Shown: one piece after another, positions 22,453 through 32,840 of the stretch
How the letters are laid out: the number at the start of each line of letters is the position of its first letter
Position numbering within the stretch: the first letter of the stretch is position 1
Origin: Pochonia chlamydosporia 170
Lineage: Eukaryota > Ascomycota > Sordariomycetes > Hypocreales > Clavicipitaceae
DNA: 64,000 nt
Assembly: GCF_001653235.2 (NCBI RefSeq)
Contig: NC_035793.1
Span: forward strand, 3,348,001-3,412,000
Direction: 5' to 3'
Notes under the pieces: generated by a model
Database searches by the model: none
Told to the model about the DNA's origin: nothing
What the model saw: the letters and a program-made list of their open reading frames with translations, nothing else
Translations under genes and position numbers: made by a program

Positions 22453-22703
22453 ACACTGGGTTGCCCAGATTCGTCCGCAATTACCAATCGCCGAATCGCA
22501 TCGCATATGGCGTTATATACTACCATATATAAAATGTGTTAGTATACACTTAGACACAGGCAAATGTGTTTGGCTATACTAACATATATGAAGATGTATT
22601 AGTGTATACTTGGACGTAGGCAAATATATTCGGCTATACCGACATATGTGACGGTACATTAGTGTATACTTGAATGTGGGCAAACGCGTTTTACCACAGA
22701 TTG
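22453..22703 (+). mobile_element. MITE-like element, copy B, with internal tandem expansion
   Basis: The right end reads TTTTACCACAGATTG followed by TA, and the core TCGCATATGGCG is at 22501. The segment carrying the TGTTAGTATAC and GGCAAAT blocks is repeated nearly three times, so this copy is about twice the normal length. The left boundary is eroded and approximate. Confidence 0.6.
22517..22690 (+). repeat. 60-bp tandem repeat, about 2.9 units, inside copy B
   Basis: The units begin near 22517, 22577 and 22637, with an exact 60-bp period. Each contains an ACATAT block, TTAGTGTATACTTGGA (or variant), and GGCAAAT followed by GGCTATAC. Differences between units are mainly transitions. The unit equals the 3' half of the MITE-like family. 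Confidence 0.8.
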
Positions 22704-22937
22704 TAGATGTCAAGACAGCAGCAAGCTCATGACAAATCACACACGGCAAGCCTTCTTCATACCTATGACCGTACCTCGAATCCGACAGGGCATCGAATTG
22801 TGTCGCCAACAGTGTTACCCAATCCCAGCTGCAGCTGGCTAAACTACCCTGGATGTGCGGAGTTGTGAAGCTGATCTTGCCTAAAAAGCGTTGGTCACGC
22901 CACTCATCAAGCTTTTCTTTAAACACCGACAACGGCA

Positions 22938-23075
22938 GAGATAGATGGAGATAAACAGAAGTATTCGATACAGCAAAAGGTATCGCATATCGCGTTGTGT
23001 AGTATTCATATTGCGAGACGTGTTAGCGAATACTTAGAATCTGGGCAAATACTCTTGAGTCTGGGCCATAGACGG
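22938..23075 (+). mobile_element. MITE-like element, copy C
   Basis: The core GGTATCGCATATCGCGTTGT is well kept, followed by GAGACGTGTTAGCGAATACTT, CTGGGCAAATACT and a CCATAGACGG end before TA (23076-23077). The left end is degraded, so the start is approximate. Confidence 0.6.
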
Positions 23076-24026
23076 TAAGTTGCTCAATTACCACGTTTTC
23101 CTCCGCCGCCATGGGCTATCCGATTCGGAAGTTGGCTGGTGCTCTGCATCCTTGGCTTTGGATTTGTTACGTTGACGGCCAACTATATGCAAGCGATATG
23201 CTGGCATCAAGGTGCTTTACTGACAGCCAATCACTCTAACGCCATCGTGTTGCTGTGCAAGGAGAACCATCAACGAAATCAACAGACACATCCCACTGCC
23301 ACTGCAGGCAGTGCCCTTGGTATTTCTTTTTAGGTTCGGTCCCCCGCTCCGAAGCATATGTAGTGGTGGGTGAAGCTTCCAGGCTGGGGCAGTTTTGACC
23401 ATCCTGGTGGTGTGTTTGTCAAGGATCATGGACCATGTGTTCGTGTGACATGCTGGACGATGCAAATCAGTGGCCACGTTCCCAACCGGTTCTGTCACGA
23501 CACCTCGACACCACACCCTGAATGGCCAAAATATTGGCAATACCGGTGCAACCGGATAGCTCACTTACATGGGCTATGCAAGATGGTCTTCTCGGCGTGC
23601 GGTGATGCCGTTCAGAAGGCAGCAGGCAAGGGGGCAGTTCCGGCTCATACTGCTGGAGCATATTGCGTAAAGACTTGTAAGACTTGGTGACGAAGGCAAT
23701 CCCACCCTAAGCGTGCTAACTATGCATGGCTCCATTATGAAGATGTTGTGAATTTTTCGCTCTCGATCCATAATTTAGCTGCCAGTTGTCTGCAGCACGA
23801 TTGAACTGGGTGCCGCGAAGAGTGTAGTTGGGTAATCTTCCATGCCGGCGTAGTAATTTCGTTCTCCGGACGACTCCTGCCGTACAGACAGTAGTTTATT
23901 CATTCAGTCAATATTCGGAAACAAATTCCTCGAAGCGGTCTGAAGAAACTCAATCCCTGGAATGCTGTGGATACGCTATAATTCTCCCACATGCGTCCGA
24001 ATGTCTTGGTGTATGCTTCATCTCTA

Positions 24027-24159
24027 CAGTGGGGGGTTTCATAAGAATTCAAAACAGTAAAAGGTATCGCATACCACGTATTGTGCTAAGACATATTGAG
24101 CTGTTTCAATGTGTACTGACGGAGGAGATGAAGGCAAATTCTGTTTTGACCACAGACTG
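24027..24159 (+). mobile_element. MITE-like element, copy D
   Basis: This 133-bp element starts CAGTGGGGGGTTTCATAA after TA (24025-24026) and ends TTGACCACAGACTG. The right flank is CA instead of TA, consistent with one transition. The core AAAGGTATCGCATACCACG and ACATATTGAG match the family. Confidence 0.65.
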
Positions 24160-25856
24160 CAGAAGGCACAAAGTAGCCCCTGTGCCAAAATGGAGCCGAG
24201 AACAAGGAAGACTTTGCCCATCATCGTCGATGCCTTTCTTGCCTTCACATGATGGTTCGACCTGGGCCAAAGGGGCGACGAGCTAATTGTCGCGGGTACG
24301 GCATCATGCCCTTCGATCCACATAGCCAACGCCACACCCTGGATTTACTAGACATGACTTTGTGACTTCGCTGTGGGACCTCTTTGTTCATCTTGCTTGC
24401 TGAATATCCTGTACTTTCTGACTGATCGAAGATCCATCGTCCTCGGTGATGCATCCGTGCACGAACATTGCAACATCAAAATTAGCTCTTGAAAATTTCT
24501 GCGTTGATCGGGTACCATAAATCACCCGGCACCGGTAGAGTGGACTTCAAAACATATGGGGATGAATGTTTCATGGTGACTGGTCCTACAAGCCTGGCGC
24601 CGGAGTTGCAGGATTTATGTATAAGTGGATAATTCCAGTTCTGTAACACCAAGATCTGGTCATTCAAGGGATATCATGACCAGAAACTGTGCCAACTTGG
24701 CTAACCAGCCGCTCTGTCGTATGAATGCGGGCCTGAAAGAGTCAAGCCTTGACTGTTAATGGCAGCGGCATCCGCGCCAACTGTCTCAGAGATCATCGGA
24801 ATCGGTCTGGAGCTAGGGAGCACAGCGCGTGTCTGAGCATCAGTGACGGTGGTTGCCGCCTCTTATTGTTGGCATTTAGGTTCTGCCAAGTTGGACACAA
24901 AATGCTATCACTTTGCCATAAGCAGCTCGGGTCACATGGACTGTGCTAACCAATGCGGGTGGGCGAGGCCAGGTGGATGATTCTGCCACAATCTGGGCTT
25001 CAGCCAGAGGCCGATGGTGTGAGCAGTCTGGCGTGGCGTCATGAATCTGGACTCGCTGCCTTCAATACCATCAAAGCTGTAACACTGGGTTGTGCTTTTT
25101 CGATAAGACGGGAGGCATGGCTCAAGTCATGTCGTATTGGCTATAGCTTCGAGTCGCCGCGGATGCTGTATGTAAATACTGCCTGCATCAGCAGGATTTG
25201 AACTTGTTTGTGTATTGATGTTAGAGGCCCGAAACGTCATTCGATGCAAGTATGAGCCCACCGATGCAACGCTCTCCTGGAGGGCGAAATCTCTGTGAGT
25301 TTTTCTCGAGGTTCCTTTCTGATTTATCTGGGAAGGGCGGCCAAGCTTTTCCGTAACCTGATACTCCGTACTCGGGGTACCCAAGTACTTACCAGGCTTT
25401 CGGCGTTGACTTGCCCGCTTGCCAAACGTACAGCGTCGTTCTGTAATATGTCAGTCAGTGTAAAGGGACTAGTTGGTACATGGAGCTATGCAGGCCAAGA
25501 ACGGCTTGGTTGATATCAAGAATGTCGGTACTTGGGTGGATACTGTGACTGTTCAACAGAAGCGCCATGCTTTGGGATTCCTTAATTGGCCACAGTGGCA
25601 GCATGCAGCTGCACCAAAACGCATGGGCAGACGAAATGCTTCAGATAACCTGCATTTGGTGTGGATACAGCCAACACCATCTCGTGTTTGCAGGAGTGGA
25701 TATGACGTTTCCGCTGCAGCATGACCCGTGACAAGTTTGATGAGAGGAAACAACGTCAGGGCGAACAGACGTCTCTCGTCTTTCAAGCCCTCCCCGCTCT
25801 GGGAGACACGAAATGAGGCGAGAGCACTTCCTATACTGTTTCCTTGTCGACGAACG

Positions 25857-25877
25857 GACTGACTGACTGACTGACTG
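25857..25877 (+). repeat. (GACT)5 microsatellite
   Basis: Five perfect GACT units plus one base. Simple tandem repeat in non-coding DNA. Confidence 0.9.
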
Positions 25878-28802
25878 CCGGGTTTTTTTATTACCAGTGA
25901 AGACAGGTTTGCTCCATACCGAAAGCTCAAGGGGCTGATGACCGTTTCAATTTCCCCTGGATCGGTCAATGATTAAAAATTCTGACCTTATTGGGACGGT
26001 CCCAATACAACTTAAATGGGTGATCCACCAAGCAAGCGCCGGATGAAATTCGATGGCCCATTATCTGCAGCCCGTTGCCGGGACATGGAACCAGGGGTCC
26101 CTGCACCTAGGACCCAAGGGCGGACCATAGTGCCTATTCTACCTTGACAAAAATATAGCGGCACGACGATGGTGTGAAAATGTTACAAACAATTGTTGGC
26201 TGTCCCGGGCTTGCCTGAATGGCGTGCCATGCAACAGGCTTGCTTGCGATGTTGGCGTTTGATCCGCCAGGTACCAGGGAAGCGGTGCCTGGCAAAAAAG
26301 CGACGTGTCGTGGAGAGTTGAGTGCTTTGGAGGGTTGGTGAGCGGTGCCAAAGACATTGACCTTCTGCTCACTCAGTCATTGGGGACTCGATGGGGGGGG
26401 GGCCAACAGAAACACAGCATGGCTGCCACAGCCAAATTTCCGACCGCAAATCATGGCCACGGTGGGCAAAGACTCTTCCTGGGCAAGTGATTCAGTTGGC
26501 AGAACGCTATCTGGAGGGTCGCTCGCCCTTGGCTGTGTTTGGTGTTTCATGAAAAGGGGGTGTGGATGAATGTTGCACCGTTGATGGGAAAAGGGTCTCT
26601 CTTTGAGCCTAGTTATTTGCTTGCCAGGATCTTAGGCTGAACAGCCCCAACATTTGGCCTGTCTTGACAACCATTGTTGGAATGGCGTACAGTACCGATT
26701 CAATGCATTGAAAGCTAGCCCATGGGATTCAAGGCGACGTCGCTCGGAGTCGGTCTGCAACGGCGATGGTGTGTCGGTTGACAGTTTCTGATACAGGACG
26801 CTGATGGCGGCGGATCCTTCATTTATTTGCCGGGGGTGATTCTGACGGGAAGTTGCGTTTTTGTAACCACATCGCCATGTGGCTGACCGTCGACGGATCC
26901 GAATCAGCCAGGCTGAATACCGGCAGAGATATCACAGAGATATCACAGGAGTGCAATATATTGTACTCAGTAAAAGAGTAATCATGCCAGATTGCGCGGC
27001 AGCTGGGCCTCGTCAGGGCACAATCACAAATGCCAAACCAGGTCCAGAGTCTGGTCAAGAACCAGACATTGAACCCGTCCACTGGTGGTTCTGCGATTTT
27101 GTCCACTAGATCCGGTAGTCCATCTCAGGTGTGTCTCTGAGATGGGGCCGCAATTTCGTCCCACTTCGCTTAATGCTGCTCGGGCCAGCCATGGGACCCT
27201 AGCTTCGAGTGTCTGAGCTGCAGGGCGGCGAGTCTCATGCCACAAAGCTACCAGAGCTTGGCACTGGCTTTGTCTGGAGATGGGGCTGATGGGGCTGAGA
27301 TTCCTAGGTTGGTGGATGGATGGATGAACTCGCGGTTGGACAGGAGATGGTGATTTGTGAGTGATGAAATACTATTTCCAAAATAGTACTGTACTTATCG
27401 CACAGCATAAATACTGTATAATACTGCACTTGTGTGGGAGGCGCAGTGTCGATGCAACACCATGCCATGTGAGACGGGAACGTCTGGCTCTACCAGACTT
27501 TGGGCAAGCAGGAACGAGAAACAAGAGGCAAGACGGCGATTCGACAGCATGCAGCCCAAAAAACGTGTGCTGTGAACCCGACAGGAGTCATTCCGTGGAC
27601 AGCAGTATTGTCTTTTGCTGAGACTTTCCAGTAGATTGTCTGCACTGTTTCTGATCAGGAGGTTCATACGCGGAAAGGCTCTCAATTTGGTCTGCATGTT
27701 CTTGTGGGATGTTTGCTTGAGTGTCGTGGGTTGGGTTGTCTGACAACATACTACTCCATACTCCGGCTGGTAGTGTGATTGACGGCGTGTTGATGTGAGT
27801 TGCTGTGAATATCAGGGTATCATACTCCGTTCTCCGTACCAAGTCAGAGGAATGGCCCAGCTACTGTATAGAGAGCGAGTGTACTGTGTGCAGCAACTTG
27901 TGACTTATGCCGGCATCCGAGCGTCGCAAATTGGCACCATTGTCTGAATGGCATCGAGATGAGAATCATCACCTTCGCGGGGGTTATGTTGCAGAAGCGG
28001 CTCTTTGTCGATTCGCCTCGCAGAAACGACATTGAGCTGTCAGACAAGTCAGCCGACACGACCGAGTTCTTTGTCACGCTGTGATGACCGAAAGCAATGG
28101 CTTTTTATTGCAGGTGGAGAGAAACCGAAATCAAACTCTTGAATGTGTTGTCGGACAGAACCCGATATTTGCAAGCGTTCAGGCATTTGAAGGGGATCTG
28201 CTGATGGTTTCCCTGGTTAGCAACATTGTACACCACGAAGAACATGTCCCCTGGAGAGAATAGCCTGGCGTAGTTTGAAGCCGCAATTCCCGGCTCCGGA
28301 GCTTGTTGAGGATCAATTGATCGGGTTTGAACCACGTCGGAGTGCGTGCAGTGCAGTAGACTGCAGCAGAGCACAGTGCCCGCATGTATTGTGTGCATGG
28401 TTCCAGTCTGGTCCGGTCCGTATTCCCCTGGTATGAGCGTAGACATCCACTGGACTGGACTGAACGGCGTTGCAGTCGGTAGTCTCGTTGCCCTGGGGCT
28501 AATGCAACGCCCTCACGCCCTGTCTGACTGCCACATTGCAGCAAAAAAAAGCATACCGCCTTGTCAGGCCTGGTCGTCCATGGTGTGCCCTGGTCGACTG
28601 GGTGGTCGAGTGGATGGACAAGTGGAGGGCGGATGGCGGATGGCGACGAATGGTGGATAGATGGTTCAATCATGGTGAAGCAGAAAACCAGTCATTATCA
28701 GTCACGGGCCATCATGGTCCAAATCAAGCACGCCGTAGCGTCACGCCAAAGCGAGTGGTTCCATGTATGTCGCCAATTGATCATCACACTGGGGACAGGA
28801 TT

Positions 28803-28845
28803 GACTGGATGGATGGACTGGATGGATGGACTGGACTGGACTGGG
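28803..28845 (+). repeat. GGATGGACT-type minisatellite
   Basis: Imperfect tandem array of GACTGGATGGATG and GGACT units. A looser GGATGG-rich stretch precedes it at about 28610-28665. Confidence 0.75.
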
Positions 28846-29283
28846 CTGCACTGATGAACTTGCTTGGACCCTCTTGTATTTTGATTGTGCCAGGCAGAAG
28901 GGAGTACGGAGTACAAAAGCAAAAGATCCTGTTCAAAGGAATCGAGCGCCGGGACGGAACGGTCTGCTTGGATCGATGCACATGATAGTAGGTCGTGTCG
29001 AGCGGGAATCCGTATTGTATGTACTGTCGGTACGGAGTAGAATAATTTCCAAGGAATATCCCGTGGAACCACTAGCAATCAAAATCGCCCTTTGCAGCTG
29101 AAGGACCAAGAAAAAAGACTCTGCTGACACAGACAGAGAGTCAGAGAGTGAGAGAGAACAGTGCATGGAGCTTCCATGTTCTCCTGTCCGTGCCGTCCCT
29201 GGTGTCTCTCGCCTGTCTGCCTGTGCTTCTTTCTTTCAAAGAAAACATTGGCTTTTCAAATTTGAACCCACCCACCAAAAATC

Positions 29284-29307
29284 AGAACCAGAACCAGAAC
29301 CAGAACC
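29284..29307 (+). repeat. AGAACC hexamer repeat
   Basis: Four AGAACC-type units passing into CGAACC units, upstream of the PH-domain gene in its probable leader or promoter. Confidence 0.7.
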
Positions 29308-29804
29308 CGAACCCGACCAGACCAGACTAGAGCAGACGTGACTTGACTTGATTCATCACACCCTCACCGTCACTCCAGCAAGACAAGGTCCCCTTGATCT
29401 CCTCGCTCCGCTCCCCCCTTCAACCTCCAAAGCTCCCCAAGCTCATCCAAGCTTCCCAGCCCCAGTTTCCAGTTTCCAGTTTTCCAATCAATCAGGCCCT
29501 CGTCACCCTGTTTGTTCGTCTTTCACACTCCTTGGCTCTCTTGCCACACGCCCCCTTCCCTCGACAGCTCGTCGCCTCCTCGACTTTCTTTGCCTGCTCC
29601 TCGACCAAATAAGTACCACAACCTGTCCCTCGTCTGCCGTTCGCCCTCTTTTCTTTCCTCTTCTTACCACATCTCAGCTTGTACTCCATCTGCAGCTGCA
29701 ATCCAAACGCCGCTTTCTGGACCCATTTCCTTTTTTTATACCATCTCGTCTTTGTTTGTTGTGATACCCATCCACTTGAGATACCCCTTTCTTAATCATC
29801 CAGA

Positions 29805-31522
29805 ATGGCCGAGGAACAGAAGCCCGTTGTCGAGCTCCCCAAGGAGGAGACCGCTCCCGCCCCTGCTGTTGAGGCTGCCGAGCCTGCTCCAGCTCTTGCT
29901 GTCGAGGACAAGACCGCCGAAGAGACCACCGCTGCCGAGGAGACTGAGGCTAAGACTGAGGACAAGCCTGCCGAGGAGGTGAAGCCTGTTGAAGAGGGAC
30001 ACCTTGGCCACAAGGCGCAGGGTGCCAGCTTTCCCAAGTAAGTGAATATTACAGGCAACGGTGAAGTTTGTAGGGCTATGCAGAGGAGGCAAATGTTGAC
30101 CGTGCTAACAAAACTGCCTAGAAACCTGATCCCCAGCAAAGAGTTCTTTTTCTTTGGTTCTGATGCATTCGAGCCCACGGCCCTCGCTGCCTACCTGAAG
30201 GGCGAGAAGAACACCGAGCACGCTCACCACAACATTTCCTGGGCTTCCCACACTGGTAACGGTCTTTTGTTCGTTGGTGACAAGAAGGCCCCCACCAGTG
30301 TCATCAACTTGGTAGGTTTCGAACCAGTGATTACCACAACAGTGAACCCCTTTTGCTAACCGGTAATCAGGCTGATGCCACCGAGCCTGAGAATGATGGC
30401 ACCAACAAGTTCCACTTCACTCACAAGGGCAACAAGCACAGCTTCAAGGCTGCCACTACCGCCGAACGTGATGGCTGGGTTGCTCAGCTGAAGACCAAGA
30501 TTGCCGAGGCCAAGGAGCTCGCTGCTTCCGTGACCGAGTCCGAGGCCTACAAGAATGCTCTCGAGTCCTTCAAGCCTAAGCCTGTTGTCAAGGAGGAGAA
30601 GCCCGTTGAGGAAGCCAAGCCTGAAGAAGCTACCAAGACCGAGGAGACGCCTGCCGCCGAGGGTGAGGCCGCGGCTGCTGCCACTGAGGACAAGCCAGTC
30701 GAAGAGCCCAAGCGCCGCTCTGCCAGCCGCAAGCGTGCTTCCATCTTCGGCTTCGGAAAGAAGGAGTCTACCAAGGAGAAGAAGGAGGAGGCCAAGACCG
30801 AGGAGACAGTTGCCCCTGAGGTCGTTGAGCCCGCAGCTGAGGCTGAAGCCCCCAAGGCCGAGGAGGAGACTCCCGCCGTTGAGAGTGAGGCCGCCGCTGC
30901 CGCTGAAGACAAGCCTAGTGAAGAGGAGAAGCCCGCTGAGAGCCCCAAGGAGAAGCCCGCTGCCTCCAAGCGCAACAGCTTCTTCGGCGGCGTCTTTGGC
31001 AAGAAGGAGAAGAAGGTCACCGAAGCTAAGCCTGCTGAGGAGGCTGACAAGGAAGAGGGTGAGACCACTACCGACGCCGCTGCGCCTGTGATCCCCCCGG
31101 TTGAGTCGACTACTCCTCTTGCCGATGAGGTGAACGCTGCCGCCGACAATGCAGAGGCCACTGCTACCAACGGTGCCGAGACTGCTAAGAAGGATGTCAA
31201 GGAGAAGCGCAAGTCTTCTCTCCCTTTCAACTTTGGCAAGCGTGAGAAGTCTCCTGCTCCTGCTGAGGGCGAGGAGAAGGTTGAGAAGAGTGTCCAGAGC
31301 CGTTTCTCCAAGCTCCGTGCTACCATCAAGGGCAAGTCCGGCGCCAAGGCTGAGAAGCCAGCTGAGGATGCTGTCAAGGAAGAGGCCACCGCCGCTGACG
31401 CTGCCGCCACCGAGGAGCCGGTCACCGCGGTTGAGGAGCCCGTCAAGGCTGCCGAGACCGAAGCTGAGAACAAGCCCGAGAACGTTGCCTCTGCCACTCC
31501 CGCCGTTACTGCTGCCGCCTAG
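29805..31522 (+). CDS. PH-domain protein, Meu6-like, with long Ala/Glu/Lys-rich repeat tail
   Basis: Three exons (29805-30037, 30122-30311, 30371-31522) give 524 residues. The first 78 residues are Glu/Ala/Pro-rich. A pleckstrin-homology-like domain spans about residues 79-190: FFFFGSDAFEPTALAAYLKG, SWASHTGNGLLFVGDKK, FHFTHKGNKHSFKAAT and ERDGWVAQLKTKIAE, the last being the closing PH helix with its Trp. This layout resembles fission-yeast Meu6 and related fungal cortex-associated proteins, but the function is not established. The rest is low-complexity and carries three spaced basic modules of the form KR-x-S-x-F-x-F-GK(K/R)E near residues 262, 340 and 420, separated by acidic stretches. These look like phospho-regulated lipid- or protein-binding patches. 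Codons are strongly biased to C-ending forms, so expression is probably high. Confidence 0.82.
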
Positions 31523-32840
31523 AGGGCGCGCGCCGCTCGTGATGGTTACGACTTGAAGAAACCTTGAAGAAATGACCAAAAAAACTTTTATCTCTCATGA
31601 AAGGGTTGGGAATGGAAGGAAGGTTTCTGCATTTCTTCACAAGATACCAAAGATACCCTGTCGAGACTGCTTTCACTGATACCACTTTCCATATTATTTG
31701 TTTTATTGCCAATGGACAAACCCGATAATCAAGTCAGCAAAAAAAAAAGGAGAAAACATGACTATTAAGGTTCTAGCTTACTAGTATACTGCATTCGCTG
31801 TTTCGTTCGATACCCGGTGGAGGAGAGATAGTAATAACTAATAATACAACTGTTGCATGTTGACTTTTATACGCTTGATCCATGCCACATTGTGTGAAGT
31901 TTCCGCTCCGCCGTTTGTTCAGATAGACCATTCTTTATGGTCGCAACCCAACTTGTTCTTACATGACAAACGTACTACCATCCTCTATTGTCGCTGGAAG
32001 CTGTCAGTCCAACGTGTGATTGGTGGTCCTTGGGCACATCTCACTGGAAATACAGTTACTAACAACGCTTAATTATGTGTCGAATTAGAAGAAGAGGATC
32101 GCAACACGTGATACATGATGCTGGAATAGCTGGACGTATTATGTCTCCCTAGGGCATTGGGTGAATTGTACCAACCTCAAATTCTTGAAACAGTGGCAAA
32201 GCTGTAACCTGAAATTCTTTCCACAATTTAGAAGGTCATAACTGCGAATGAGGGATCATGAAATGGGGTATATTCAGTTCATCAAACGATGCCATGTATA
32301 TGTCGTCCATGAAATCGTGTTTCCTAATCGTCTTGTACTAATCAACGCTAAATGATGTGTACTTCCTGCATGCCCGTGTATATGCAATGGCTAGATCTAC
32401 CGTTCTCGCACAGCTACTTCCTTCATACCAGGCTGGGGTGAAAAATGATGGCCAAATCCGTGGTAATTATCGGAGCCATGAATGTATGAAACCAACTCGC
32501 TCATTTGTTGCCGTGTACTAATTAACTCCATAGCTATACGCCTCGCTAAACTTGCTTCAGGTTCGTGTACGTTTCTCTTTCGGCTTTTTAGATTGTTCTC
32601 CAAACGCCTCTGCTATGCTTGTAGCCGCTGTAATGAAATGAGTTCTTCAGGTAAAAAAATGTTTGTGTCGGAAGGAAGCTATTAAGTAGTGAAAGAGGTC
32701 CGGTGTGCCAGTTCATAACCTGCATCTATCGATCAGGAATCCTGTGTGAGGGGTAAATGGAACCATATGGGCGTCTGCATAGTTCGCGCTTGGTATATCA
32801 TTTGTGATGGGGAGAGCTGACTTTGATACCATAGGATGCA
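31523..32840. other. Convergent intergenic region PH-domain gene / histidine kinase
   Basis: These 1.3 kb are the 3' flanks of two convergent genes, AT-rich in places (31740-31860, 32270-32400). No gene or repeat is recognised. Confidence 0.5.

Larger units (their letters stand above)
21064..29804. other. 8.7-kb gene-free divergent interval
   Basis: No gene is supported on either strand: open frames are short, lack domains and do not chain through splice sites. The interval holds MITE-like copies A-D (22019-24159), a (GACT)5 tract at 25857-25877, a run of ten G at 26393-26402, a GGATGGACT minisatellite at 28803-28845, a GA-rich stretch at about 29127-29161, an AGAACC repeat at 29284-29307, and three TACGGAGTA-type words. 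From about 29380 to 29804 the plus strand is CT-rich and probably forms the promoter and leader of the PH-domain gene. Long non-coding transcripts are possible, but nothing in the sequence proves them. Confidence 0.6.

Noticed and set aside
22453..22703. 60-bp tandem repeats considered as a CRISPR array
   Set aside because: The units are contiguous with no unique spacers, and this is a eukaryotic nuclear sequence.
30356..31579. 407-codon minus-strand open frame opposite the PH-domain gene
   Set aside because: It is the antisense of a low-complexity Glu/Ala/Lys coding exon, reads as Leu/Gly-rich sequence, and has no domain. Codon bias supports the plus strand.
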